Shown piece by piece: positions 1 to 8,248 of a DNA stretch of 64,000 bases. Positions within the stretch are counted from its first letter, which is position 1. Every line of letters begins with the position of its first letter. The notes under the pieces were generated by a model. It did not search any database and was not told where the DNA came from. It saw only the letters and a list, made by a program, of their open reading frames with translations. Made by a program: the position numbers and the translations under genes. Source of the DNA: Arthrobacter sp. ISL-95 (GTDB lineage: Bacteria > Actinomycetota > Actinomycetes > Actinomycetales > Micrococcaceae); contig NZ_JAGGPR010000008.1 of assembly GCF_018613695.1 (NCBI RefSeq), positions 62,001 to 126,000 on the forward strand. The letters run 5' to 3'.

Positions 1-53
1 GTTGAGGCCGTTCTGAGCGCGCTGAAAACGCCCTTAACTGCGACTCGGTTGGG

Positions 54-650
54 TCATCCGGAGCCGTTCCAGAGGCGCTGCCACCATGTCCGGTGAGCTT
101 CTCGTGCGGGTTCCGAATCCGGTGGGGCTGCCGTGTCCCTACGCTCCCGCCACCTTTCCACCTCCGCCTCCACCTCACGGAGCTTGGTGATCACGGGAGG
201 GCCGCCCTGTAGTTGCCGCCGGGCTTCGACCACGCGTTTGTTAAAATCTTCCAGGATGTCCCAGACCTGTTTCTCGGTGTACTGCTGGTCCAACTTGGCG
301 TCGAGCTCCGAGTCCTCAATTCGCAGCAAAATGGCGGGCGGTCCGATCCCGCTGAGCCGTTCGCGCTGAATGAGCCCTTTGACCCACCAGTCGGGGTCAT
401 AGTGCTCCCCAAGATCGGGGATTGGCTTGCCGGCGTACTTGAGGTTGTCGAATTTGCCTTGTTTCTGGGCGTTCCGGATGAGGTATTCAACCCGCGCTGC
501 GTCGTCTACTTTGCGGCGTTTCTCGCGTTCTTCGGCATCCGCGGCCTCGAGCTCTGCGTCTTCCTCGGCGTTCCCGCCCCAGGACCGCACCGCCCGCAGT
601 TCGGCGCCCCGCTCGAGCTTCCGCCTGAAGGGGTTGTTCTCGGTGTTCAC
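54..650 (-). CDS. DUF1992 (DnaJ-C28-like) domain protein
   Basis: 198 residues, GTG start at 650 with an AGGAGGT-type ribosome site upstream. The centre (about residues 50-120) carries the pattern of the DUF1992 / DnaJ homologue subfamily C member 28 domain: an 'EYLIRNAQKQGKFDNL' stretch followed by 'GKPIPDL' and a 'WDILEDFNKRVVEARR' helix. No J-domain is present, as usual for the bacterial stand-alone form. Predicted soluble, charged and helical. Its function is unknown. It stands alone, separated from the SulP gene by a large inverted repeat. Bases 1-53 hold no gene that I can see. Confidence 0.8.
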   Translation of the reverse strand: MNTENNPFRRKLERGAELRAVRSWGGNAEEDAELEAADAEEREKRRKVDDAARVEYLIRNAQKQGKFDNLKYAGKPIPDLGEHYDPDWWVKGLIQRERLSGIGPPAILLRIEDSELDAKLDQQYTEKQVWDILEDFNKRVVEARRQLQGGPPVITKLREVEAEVERWRERRDTAAPPDSEPAREAHRTWWQRLWNGSG

Positions 651-784
651 GTCCCCGCCACCTCCTCACATGGCAGCCCTCGCCTGCCGGAAATTGTGGT
701 TTCTGAATCCAGTATTACGCACGTTGCCCTGGTTAATCCCCGTACCCGGCGCTCGTCGTTTGAAACCAGCGGGCACCTGTACCT

Positions 785-871
785 CCACCACCCACTCTGA
801 AATTGCAGCAGCCCCGACACGCCGCCATGAGGAGCGTGCCGGGGCTGGATGCAGCTCAAAGTGGGTGGTGG
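785..871. repeat. large nested inverted repeat (hairpin/terminator)
   Basis: Outer arms 785-796 (CCACCACCCACT) and 860-871 (AGTGGGTGGTGG) are exact reverse complements. Inner arms 809-822 (CAGCCCCGACACGC) and 834-847 pair at 13 of 14 positions, with one G-U-type mismatch. The middle segments match only partly. It lies 31 bases past the end of the SulP-carbonic anhydrase gene and could end its leftward transcript. There is no clear U-run. Confidence 0.7.
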
Positions 872-901
872 CGGTCCGGCGGTCCGGCGCACCCTAAGGA
901 A

Positions 902-3172
902 CTACGCGCGAACCGCCATGCTCGGATCCAGTTGCTCAATGCCCACCGGGGTCACCAAGACAACCCGTGCCGTGCAAATGTCATAGAACAAGCCGGTGGC
1001 CTGCACGTGACCGGATGCCAGGGCAGGTCCGGTGACCGGGTGTTCTTCCAGCTTCCGGAGTTGAAGGGCCACGTTCACCATGCTCAATTGGTCGAGTCGA
1101 CTGTAGCCCTCAGCCGCAGCAGCAAGTGCCACAGGGTGGCCGGCCAACAGGGCAGAGTAACTCGGCCGGGCGTGCTCCAGCCATGCATCGAAGCCGCTGC
1201 CCATGTCAGGGGCAGCCCCTTCGGCATCGGCAATAACCGCTTTCATCGCGCCGCAGTTGGAGTGTCCACAGATCACGATCGAGTCCACGGACAATCCCTT
1301 GACGGCGAAGGACAGTGCAGAGTCGATCGAGGCATCTCTGCCGTCATTGCACACCACATTGCCAATGTTCCGGAGTGTGAGGAGGTCGCCCGGTCCGCTG
1401 CTGGTGATCAGGTTGGGATTGACCCTGGAGTCAACACAGGCAACAAAGAGCGTGTCCGGGTTCTGTCCTTCGGTGAGATCTTGAACAAGGGGACGGACCT
1501 TGTCCGCGTGCCGCCGGTGGTACTTGTCGATCCCAAGGAGGATTGACCGTAGCGGCAGCCGCCCGCCGTCGTCGTCCGCTGGGGTGGCTCCGGAAGGCAA
1601 CCAGGACGTGCGGGGCGGCAGCGGGAACTCGCGCGGGTCTTGGCGCTGTGGGGTGTTGTCCTCGGCGTCGCTGAATGCCGTGGTGCCGTGTTCTTCGAGG
1701 ATCACCGACGCGCCGGTGTTGCGCTGCTGCTTTTGCCAGGCGACCAAGGCTTCGCGGAAGGCGTGGTCAAGGTAATCGGCGTTGAGTTCAACTACGACGT
1801 CTTGGCCTTCGGGCACGGAATGGAGGACCCGGTTGAGCCGGGGCAGCGCGAAGAAGCTGCACGAGCCGGCGATGGTGACGCGCCATGGCAGCGCTCCAGC
1901 GGAGGGGGCGTGCGCTTGGATCTGTGCCCGGAGCACACGCCACAGCACGCAGAGGGCGGCGAGTGCCAGGCCAATGATGACGCCTTCAAGGAGGTTGAGG
2001 ACCACCACGCAGACCAAGGTGACGCTGTAGACGAGGAGGTCGCCGGTGCGGAGGCTGGTGCGGATGTCCGCAACTTTGATGAGTTTGGCGCCGATCACCA
2101 GCAGGAGTCCGGCGAGCACGGCCAGCGGAATCAGTTGGATGAGTCCGGCGAAGAGGGCCGAAAACACCAGGACCCACATGCCGTGCAGGATTGCGGAATT
2201 GCGACTCTTCGCTCCGGCTTCAACGTTGGTTGCGCTGCGGACAATCACACCGGTGACGGGGAGGCCCCCCAGCATGCCGGAGACGACGTTCGCGGAACCT
2301 TGGCCCACCAGTTCCCGGTTGAGATTGGTCCGCGAGCCGCCCATCTTGTCCACGGCGACGGCTGACAGGAGCGATTCGATGCTCGCGATCAGGGCCACCG
2401 TGATGATGGCCATGGCAGCCGCGCGCCAGTTACCCTCGGGCAGGCTGGGAAGTGCGATAGCGTCGAAGATGGAGCCGCTGAAGCTGATGCGCTCCACGCT
2501 TGGCGCAACCGCGACGGACAGAGCCGTCACCGCGACGACGGCGGCAAGCGGCCCGGGGATTTTCCGCACCGCGGCCGGGAGGAACTTCCACGTCAAAAGA
2601 ATCGCGACGACGGCGAGTCCCAGCAGCGCCGAGTGCAGCTCTACGTTGGTGATGGCGGCGGGAAGGCCTGTGAGGTTTTCGATGGCGGACCCAGCAGCTT
2701 GACCGCCGAGAAGCACATGGAGTTGCTGCAGGATGATGGTGATCCCAATGCCTGCGAGCATGGCCTTGACCACCACCGGCGAAACCGCCAGCGCTGCCCG
2801 GCCAATTCGGCTGACACCCATGAGTAGCTGCACGACGCCGGCAGCAGCGGTGATGGCGCACGTCACCTGCCAGCCGAACTCATCTACAAGACCGGCAACG
2901 ACGACGGTCAGTCCGGCGGCGGGGCCGCTCACCTGCAGTGGGGAGCCGCCCAGACTGCCTGCCACGATGCCGCCGACGGCTGCGGCAATGAGACCGGCCA
3001 TGATCGGAGCACCTGAGGCTGCGGCAATACCCAGGGAAAGCGGGAGGGCTACAAGGAAGACGACGAGCGATGCCGGAAGGTCCGCCCCGAGGTTGCTCAG
3101 GAAGGATGGCTTCTTTCCTGGCGGGCTGTGCGAGTCGGTGGGAACTGTGGCGGATTGGTTGGGTTGCGGCAT
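902..3172 (-). CDS. SulP-family anion transporter fused to beta-carbonic anhydrase
   Basis: 756 residues. The start at 3172 is chosen because AGGAG sits five bases upstream; the longer frame to 3238 lacks such a site. The N-terminal 430 residues are a polytopic SulP permease rich in Gly/Ala helices. Next comes a short STAS-like region ('DVVVELNADYLDHAFREALVAW'-type pattern, about 465-520). The C-terminal 200 residues are a beta-class carbonic anhydrase with zinc ligands in 'CVDSRVNP' and 'HSNCGAMKA'. The fusion suggests bicarbonate (or sulfate) uptake coupled to CO2/HCO3- interconversion at the inner membrane face. The substrate is inferred. The gene stands alone. Confidence 0.9.
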   Translation of the reverse strand: MPQPNQSATVPTDSHSPPGKKPSFLSNLGADLPASLVVFLVALPLSLGIAAASGAPIMAGLIAAAVGGIVAGSLGGSPLQVSGPAAGLTVVVAGLVDEFGWQVTCAITAAAGVVQLLMGVSRIGRAALAVSPVVVKAMLAGIGITIILQQLHVLLGGQAAGSAIENLTGLPAAITNVELHSALLGLAVVAILLTWKFLPAAVRKIPGPLAAVVAVTALSVAVAPSVERISFSGSIFDAIALPSLPEGNWRAAAMAIITVALIASIESLLSAVAVDKMGGSRTNLNRELVGQGSANVVSGMLGGLPVTGVIVRSATNVEAGAKSRNSAILHGMWVLVFSALFAGLIQLIPLAVLAGLLLVIGAKLIKVADIRTSLRTGDLLVYSVTLVCVVVLNLLEGVIIGLALAALCVLWRVLRAQIQAHAPSAGALPWRVTIAGSCSFFALPRLNRVLHSVPEGQDVVVELNADYLDHAFREALVAWQKQQRNTGASVILEEHGTTAFSDAEDNTPQRQDPREFPLPPRTSWLPSGATPADDDGGRLPLRSILLGIDKYHRRHADKVRPLVQDLTEGQNPDTLFVACVDSRVNPNLITSSGPGDLLTLRNIGNVVCNDGRDASIDSALSFAVKGLSVDSIVICGHSNCGAMKAVIADAEGAAPDMGSGFDAWLEHARPSYSALLAGHPVALAAAAEGYSRLDQLSMVNVALQLRKLEEHPVTGPALASGHVQATGLFYDICTARVVLVTPVGIEQLDPSMAVRA

Positions 3173-3380
3173 TGGTTCTCCTAGCTCGGACTGCTGACCC
3201 TTCCAAGCTACGGAACCTGTCACCGTTAATGACAACAAGATGTGACAAGCGTGACAAAGCTGTGAAGATGCGGCTTCATGTTGGGACCAATGGGAACTTT
3301 CGCAGGGGGTGCGGGCGTTGGAGGTCCGGAGTTTTGGCTGCTCTGATGAAACATTGGGACCCGGATCACATGAAGTTACC

Positions 3381-3403
3381 GACGGCGGGAACCTCCCGCC
3401 GTC
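3381..3403 (+). terminator. hairpin between divergent genes
   Basis: Perfect 10-base arms (GACGGCGGGA / TCCCGCCGTC) with a three-base loop, followed by GTTTGCTTT. It lies in the 286-base gap between the SulP gene and the acyl-CoA dehydrogenase-like gene. No annotated + strand gene ends just before it. The gap otherwise holds only promoter-like sequence. Confidence 0.5.
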
Positions 3404-3429
3404 GTTTGCTTTGCGCGGATGGCAGGATC

Positions 3430-3443
3430 CTAAGGCGCCTTAG
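3430..3443. promoter_or_regulatory. perfect 14-base palindrome over a likely -10 element
   Basis: CTAAGGCGCCTTAG is a perfect palindrome ending 15 bases before the ATG at 3459. It runs into TAGAAT (3441-3446), a plausible -10 box that would give a very short leader. This fits a repressor operator or a CG-rich core promoter element for the three-gene operon. No regulator gene is adjacent. Confidence 0.45.
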
Positions 3444-3458
3444 AATAGGCTGGGTCTC

Positions 3459-4544
3459 ATGAGCGACACCGAAGCCCAGCCCGTCCGCATCAGCTCCGAG
3501 CCCGTGCAGCTGCAAGCACTGGAACCCGTGCTCGAAAAAGTGCGGGCCGCTGTGGGCGACGTGCCGGCATTGCTGACAATTGCCGAGGACATCGGACGGA
3601 CGGCCCCTAAGCCAAGCGAGGGAAATACCGCCAAGCTTTGGGAGCTGTTGGCCTCCGTGACGGCGGTGGACGTAGCTGCCGGGCGCGTACTCGAACCACA
3701 CCTGGATGCTCTCGCGATCCTCGCCCAAGCCGGAGTCGAAGCCGGTGTTGGCGGCGAACACCAAGGAGCATGGGGAGTCTTCGCGGCGGAAGGCCCGGGA
3801 ATGAAGCTCGAGGCCAAGCGCACCGCTGACGGCAGCGTCGTCCTCAATGGATCCAAGCCATGGTGCTCACTGGCCGCGCAGCTGGACGGCGCCGTGATCA
3901 CCGCTCACACCGAGGACAACAGCAGGGCCGCTTTCGCCGTGAATCTGAAGGATCCCGGCGTCTCCTGTGAAACACCGGCGTGGACCAGCCGCGGACTACA
4001 GGAAATCCCCAGCGGAACCGTCCACTTCGACCAAGTGGATGCGCGGCCCGTCAACCAAGGAAGCTGGTATTTCAAGCGCCCGGGTTTCGCTTGGGGCGGC
4101 ATGGGTGTGGCTGCCTGTTGGTTGGGCGGCGCGGTGGCCGTGGCTCGCGATTATGCGAAAGCACTCACCGAGGCCGCAGCTAATGGGCGCGAACCGGACC
4201 AGATCGCACTGGCTTCCCTGGGCGAGATCGACCGTATCCTTGCCACGACCACGAGTTACCTCGCCCAGACGGCGGAACGCATCGACGCCGGCGAGTTGGG
4301 AGGCTCAGATCCTGACAGCCCAAGCCCCTGGCCCGAAGCCCTGCGCATCCGCGGAACCGTTGCCGCCGCCGTCGAGCGTATCCAGACTCTGGTGACGCAG
4401 AACCTGGGCCCCGGCCCCTTGGCTTTCGACGAAGAGTATGGCAAGCGCATGGCGGACCTGTCGCTGTACATCAGGCAGCACCACGCCATGCGGGACGATG
4501 CGCAGTTGGGCGCCCTGGTTCTGAAGGGGGACCGCAGATGGTAG
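3459..4544 (+). CDS. acyl-CoA dehydrogenase-like flavoprotein
   Basis: 361 residues. The pattern is that of the acyl-CoA dehydrogenase fold: an alpha N-terminal domain, a middle beta domain ('LNGSKPWCSLAAQLDGAVI', then 'GVSCETPAWTSRGLQEIPSG') and a C-terminal helical bundle from about 210. It is shorter than typical family members (about 380-400), and I cannot place the catalytic Glu. It overlaps the next gene by seven bases, so the two are translationally coupled. The neighbours (PIG-L/methyltransferase fusion and GT2) point to small-molecule or glycoconjugate tailoring rather than beta-oxidation. The substrate is unknown. Confidence 0.8.
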   Translation: MSDTEAQPVRISSEPVQLQALEPVLEKVRAAVGDVPALLTIAEDIGRTAPKPSEGNTAKLWELLASVTAVDVAAGRVLEPHLDALAILAQAGVEAGVGGEHQGAWGVFAAEGPGMKLEAKRTADGSVVLNGSKPWCSLAAQLDGAVITAHTEDNSRAAFAVNLKDPGVSCETPAWTSRGLQEIPSGTVHFDQVDARPVNQGSWYFKRPGFAWGGMGVAACWLGGAVAVARDYAKALTEAAANGREPDQIALASLGEIDRILATTTSYLAQTAERIDAGELGGSDPDSPSPWPEALRIRGTVAAAVERIQTLVTQNLGPGPLAFDEEYGKRMADLSLYIRQHHAMRDDAQLGALVLKGDRRW

Positions 4545-5902
4545 CTTTCTCGCACACGGATACCGGCACATCGGAGTCGGAATGGGCTGCCAGCGGAGTT
4601 GCCGCCTTGCCCGAACTGCCCCTGAGCGCAGAAGAGCTCGCGGGCATGAGGTTCATAGTGCTCGCCGCCCACCCGGACGACGAAACACTCGGTGCAGGCG
4701 GCTTCCTGGCAAAACTTCATGCCAGCGGAGCGGCGGCGGAGGTTTTGCTATGCAGTGCGGGCGAGGCATCGCATCCGGACTCGCAAACCACGACGCCGGA
4801 ACAGCTTGCCGCTGTCAGGCTCACGGAGTTCGACACGGCAGTGTCCGGGCTGGCTCCCGACGCCACGTGGCGGTTTCTGGAACTTCCCGATGGGCAACTT
4901 GCGGCCCACAGGGAGAGCATCGCAGAGACCCTCCGGGCAACGATTGCCACATCCGGAAAGCCGTCAGAGACCGTCACGATCGTGGCCCCCTACCGCCAGG
5001 ATGGGCACACGGACCACGACACCCTTGGCAGCGTCGCCGCTGAAGTCGCAGCGCAGGGCGGCCATGGTCTGCTGGAATACCCCATCTGGTACTGGTTGTG
5101 GGCAGGAACTGATGACACAACGTGGGAGTCCTGGGTGCGGGTGCCGTTGACCGACCAGGATCAGCGTGCCAAAACCAAGGCAATGGGCGTCCACACCTCC
5201 CAAACGGAGGCGCTCTCTGACCGTCCCGGCGATGAGACACTCCTGTCAGACAGTTTCCTTGAGCACTTCCGTAGGCCGTGGGAAACCTTTGCCTGGCATC
5301 CGTCCGAGGCCGGGAGCAACAGCGCCGCGGACGCAGAGCGGATCTTCGACGAGGTCCACTCAAGGGAAGACGATCCTTGGAGTTACACCACCAGCTGGTA
5401 CGAACGCCGCAAAAGAGCATTGACCTTGGCCGCTCTCCCGGAGGAATTCTACGAATCCGGGCTGGAACTCGGGTGCTCCATCGGCACCCTCAGCGTGGAA
5501 CTCGCCCAACGCTGCCAGCAGTTCCTTGGCGTGGACGCCAGCAGCGCAGCCCTTGCCCAGGCAACTGAGCGGCTCTCACGGTTCCCCTCGGCGGAGGCCC
5601 AACACCTGACCATGCCCGGTGAGTGGCCTCAGGGCACTTTCGATCTTGTGGTGTTGTCAGAGACGGGCTACTACCTTTCGCCGGATGAACTCGCCGAACT
5701 CCTGGAACGGATTGAAGCGTCCACCCGACCGGGCGGCACCTTTGCTTTGTGCCATTGGCGTCACCCGATCTCGGGCTGGCAACTGGACGCGGAAGCGGTT
5801 CATGCGATGGCTCGCAACCAGCTCGGGTGGCCAACGCAGGGGCTCTACCGCGAGAAGGACTTCATGCTGGAGATCCTCGTCGCTCCGGACCGGACAGCAT
5901 AA
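4538..5902 (+). CDS. PIG-L deacetylase fused to a SAM methyltransferase
   Basis: 454 residues in two domains. Residues 35-240 are a PIG-L/LmbE-type zinc deacetylase with the 'AHPDDETLGAGG' metal site and a later 'HTDHDTLG' element. Residues 260-450 are a class I SAM methyltransferase ('LELGCSIGTLSVELAQRC', then 'FLGVDASSAALAQA'). PIG-L enzymes remove N-acetyl groups from sugars, as in mycothiol and GPI precursors. The fused methyltransferase implies sequential N-deacetylation and methylation. It overlaps the dehydrogenase gene at its start and is two bases from the glycosyltransferase at its end. The pathway product is not known to me. Confidence 0.88.
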   Translation: MVAFSHTDTGTSESEWAASGVAALPELPLSAEELAGMRFIVLAAHPDDETLGAGGFLAKLHASGAAAEVLLCSAGEASHPDSQTTTPEQLAAVRLTEFDTAVSGLAPDATWRFLELPDGQLAAHRESIAETLRATIATSGKPSETVTIVAPYRQDGHTDHDTLGSVAAEVAAQGGHGLLEYPIWYWLWAGTDDTTWESWVRVPLTDQDQRAKTKAMGVHTSQTEALSDRPGDETLLSDSFLEHFRRPWETFAWHPSEAGSNSAADAERIFDEVHSREDDPWSYTTSWYERRKRALTLAALPEEFYESGLELGCSIGTLSVELAQRCQQFLGVDASSAALAQATERLSRFPSAEAQHLTMPGEWPQGTFDLVVLSETGYYLSPDELAELLERIEASTRPGGTFALCHWRHPISGWQLDAEAVHAMARNQLGWPTQGLYREKDFMLEILVAPDRTA

Positions 5903-5904
5903 CC

Positions 5905-6651
5905 ATGCCCGGGCCGCTGGAGATAAGGAGCGTGGCAGTGGTGATGCCCGCTCACAACGAGGACCAACACATCGGCAGAGCGCTGGCGGCATTGAAGTCC
6001 TCCGCGGATGCGCTCCACTGTGAACGGCGGGACGTGGAGGCCAGGATCGTGGTGGTCTTGGATCATTGCACCGACCGATCAGCGGAGATTGTTGCTGCGC
6101 ATACCTCCGGCGATGCCCGCTTCAGCGTGGTCAACGTGAAGCTGCGAAGCACAGGAGCCAGTCGTGACTATGGTTTCCGCACAGCCTTGGAAAGCCTGCC
6201 AGCTGATGATGCTGCTGCCGGCATCTGGCTGGCCACAACGGACGCCGATTCCGCTGTTCCCCGGCACTGGCTGACGCGGCAAGTGGAACTGGCCAACGCC
6301 GGAGCGGACGCCCTTCTTGGGTCAGTGGAACCCGATCCAGCGGACATGGACCCGGCCATCCATCGTCGGTGGATGGAACTCCATCCATTCCGGGAGGACC
6401 ACCAGCACATCTACGGCGCGAACCTGGGAACCCGGGCCTCTGCATACATCAGTGCCGGCGGTTTCCCCAGCCTGCGCGCCCATGAGGACCGCGTCCTGGT
6501 GGAACGGCTCCGCCGCCGGGGCTTCACCGTCACAGCCACGGATTCCATTCGCGTTGTGACCTCGGGGCGTACACACTCCCGTGCCCCGGAAGGATTCGCC
6601 TCGTATCTACGCTCCCTCGCAGCGGAGCTCCCGGCTACAGCTGGCGGCTAA
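5905..6651 (+). CDS. family 2 glycosyltransferase
   Basis: 248 residues, taken from ATG 5905 just two bases after the previous stop. The longer frame to 5749 lies inside the upstream gene. The GT-A fold begins at once with 'VAVVMPAHNEDQHIGRAL', followed by 'VVLDHCTDRS' and the metal-binding 'TTDADSAVP'. No membrane segments, so cytosolic. It is third in the operon with the acyl-CoA dehydrogenase-like and PIG-L/methyltransferase genes, and probably adds the sugar that the deacetylase later acts on (inference). Confidence 0.85.
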   Translation: MPGPLEIRSVAVVMPAHNEDQHIGRALAALKSSADALHCERRDVEARIVVVLDHCTDRSAEIVAAHTSGDARFSVVNVKLRSTGASRDYGFRTALESLPADDAAAGIWLATTDADSAVPRHWLTRQVELANAGADALLGSVEPDPADMDPAIHRRWMELHPFREDHQHIYGANLGTRASAYISAGGFPSLRAHEDRVLVERLRRRGFTVTATDSIRVVTSGRTHSRAPEGFASYLRSLAAELPATAGG

Positions 6652-6672
6652 CCGGCAAGTGGCCGCCAGTGG

Positions 6673-7251
6673 CTAGCCCGCCAGCGACCCCTCCAGGGCG
6701 GCTATGGCAGCCTTCGTGATCGTTTCCGGCTGGCCCGATCCGTCAATGCTGAGCAGAATCCCGCGGTGCGAGTATGCGGTCAGCACTGGTTGCGTCTCGT
6801 CCCGGTACAGCTCAAGCCTCCGCTGGATCGCGGGTTCGGTGTCGTCGGCGCGTCCTTGTTCCTGCGCCCGGCGGAGTATTCGGGCCAGCAACTCGTCGTC
6901 CGGTGCTGTCAGCTCAAGGACTACTTCCAAAGTCTGTTGACGGTCGGCCAGCATCTCGTCCAGGGCGCCGATCTGTATGACCGTCCGCGGGTAGCCGTCC
7001 AACAGGAAGCCGTCCGCTGCGTCTGCTTCTTCAAGCCGCGCCCTCAGCATGGCCGTGGTGACGTGATCCGGCACAAAATCGCCGCGATCCATGTACCCGC
7101 TGGCTTCAGCCCCGAGCTCCGTCTTGTCGCCAACGTGAGTGCGGAACAGCTCACCGGTAGAAATAGCGGGGATCCCAAAATGCCGCGCGATGTGCTCCGC
7201 CTGCGTGCCTTTTCCGGAACCCGGAGGACCCATGATGATCAATCGCGCCAT
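6673..7251 (-). CDS. adk: adenylate kinase
   Basis: 192 residues from ATG 7251; the longer frame to 7719 is antisense to the SRPBCC gene. It has the P-loop 'GPPGSGKGTQAEHIARHFG', the AMP-binding 'STGELFRTHV' and 'LLDGYPRT', and a short LID, as in short-type adenylate kinases. It converts ATP + AMP to 2 ADP in the cytosol. Actinobacteria usually keep adk beside secY and map in the ribosomal operon. No such neighbours are here, so this is probably a second, stand-alone copy (inference). Confidence 0.9.
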   Translation of the reverse strand: MARLIIMGPPGSGKGTQAEHIARHFGIPAISTGELFRTHVGDKTELGAEASGYMDRGDFVPDHVTTAMLRARLEEADAADGFLLDGYPRTVIQIGALDEMLADRQQTLEVVLELTAPDDELLARILRRAQEQGRADDTEPAIQRRLELYRDETQPVLTAYSHRGILLSIDGSGQPETITKAAIAALEGSLAG

Positions 7252-7296
7252 GACACTGGTCCGTTTCGAGAGGCAACCGGGTCTTAACCATACGCC

Positions 7297-7336
7297 GACG
7301 ACGACGGGAGGCACCCGCCGTCGTCGTCTTCTTTTT
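7297..7336 (+). terminator. rho-independent terminator, + orientation
   Basis: 11-base arms GACGACGACGG (297-307) and CCGTCGTCGTC (318-328), followed at once by TTCTTTTTGCTTTT. The T-run is on the + strand, although both flanking genes (adk, SRPBCC) are on the minus strand. Confidence 0.65.
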
Positions 7337-7352
7337 GCTTTTGGTTCAATGC

Positions 7353-7841
7353 TCAGGCGTTGGCAAGCACGGCATCGATCTGCTCGATCGCTTCCCGCAT
7401 TCGTTCTTCCATGCCCATTTCGGCCATCTTCTGCATTTGTTCTTCGGAGTCGAAGGTGGAGGTGATGGTCATCCGGGTGCAGTTTTCCAGGGGCTCGAGC
7501 TTCACGGTGGCGTGGGTAACGCCGAGATCGTCCACGGGTTCTCCCTGTTCGTCCGCGAAGCCGTCGTCGAACTCCAGGTGGTCCGGGGAGTTGATGGCGG
7601 TGAACTTCCACCAACCTCGTGCCTTGGTGCCGTCCGGTCCGGTCATGTAGTAGGCGGCCTTCCCACCAACGGTGAATTCGTGCGTCTCGAAAGTGGCCGG
7701 CCAGGTGGGCGGTCCCCACCAGCGCTCAAGCTGCCGGGGGTCTTCCCAGATCCTCCAGACGCGCTTCACGTCGGCATCGAATTCGGAAACAATGCTGAAG
7801 CGCAGGGCCTCAACGTCTTTGTTTACGCTGACAACAGTCAT
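7353..7841 (-). CDS. SRPBCC/AHSA1-like protein
   Basis: 162 residues. START/Bet v1-type fold of the activator-of-Hsp90-ATPase (AHSA1) group: 'FDADVKRVWRIWEDPRQLERWWGPP' pattern near the N-terminus, 'HATVKLEPLENCTRMTITS' near the C-terminus, and a terminal helix. It overlaps the ArsR gene start-to-stop by four bases. ArsR-AHSA1 pairs are common in actinobacteria and form a self-contained regulatory unit. The ligand is unknown. Confidence 0.88.
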   Translation of the reverse strand: MTVVSVNKDVEALRFSIVSEFDADVKRVWRIWEDPRQLERWWGPPTWPATFETHEFTVGGKAAYYMTGPDGTKARGWWKFTAINSPDHLEFDDGFADEQGEPVDDLGVTHATVKLEPLENCTRMTITSTFDSEEQMQKMAEMGMEERMREAIEQIDAVLANA

Positions 7842-8200
7842 GGCAGATCCCTTTCATCATCTTCGGCGAGTATGTCCGCAATCCGGTCGGCGCGTTGCCG
7901 CCAGATCATTTCGAATTGATCCAGCAGATGGCGGGCTTTCTGTAGTCCTTCATGGTTCCCCCGCACTATCTGCTCCCTCCCACGCTTCTCCTTGGTCACC
8001 AGGGAGGCCCGTTCCAGGACCGCAACATGCTTTTGCACGGCCGCGAAACTCATGGTGTAGAGCGCAGCAAGCCCGGAGACCGAGTACTCCCCCGCCGTCA
8101 CCCGGGCCACGATGTCCCTGCGCGTGGCATCGGCCAAAGCCTGGAAGATCCGGTCGGTTTCGGCGTCAGAGAGATGTGTGCGGAGCTGATCTACAACCAT
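7838..8200 (-). CDS. ArsR-family winged-helix regulator
   Basis: 120 residues. Winged helix about residues 14-85, with 'ADATRRDIVARVTAGEYSVS' and recognition helix 'MSFAAVQKHVAVLERASLVT'. There are no cysteine metal ligands, so it is not a classical arsenic sensor. It overlaps the AHSA1-like gene (ATGA coupling) and most likely represses this two-gene operon through the palindrome that covers its own start codon. Confidence 0.9.
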   Translation of the reverse strand: MVVDQLRTHLSDAETDRIFQALADATRRDIVARVTAGEYSVSGLAALYTMSFAAVQKHVAVLERASLVTKEKRGREQIVRGNHEGLQKARHLLDQFEMIWRQRADRIADILAEDDERDLP

Positions 8201-8209
8201 TTGGTTGTA
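8192..8209. promoter_or_regulatory. ArsR operator over the start codon
   Basis: TACAACCA-TT-TGGTTGTA is a perfect inverted repeat (8-base arms, 2-base spacer). It includes the ATG of the ArsR gene (8198-8200) and its next codons, consistent with autorepression. Confidence 0.75.
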
Positions 8210-8248
8210 CGATATCCCCGCCGAACGAGCAGAGTCAATGCTTCTAAG

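Noticed and set aside
803..1546. 247-codon + strand frame opposite the carbonic anhydrase domain
   Set aside because: It is the high-GC shadow of a well-supported gene; no motifs and no ribosome site.
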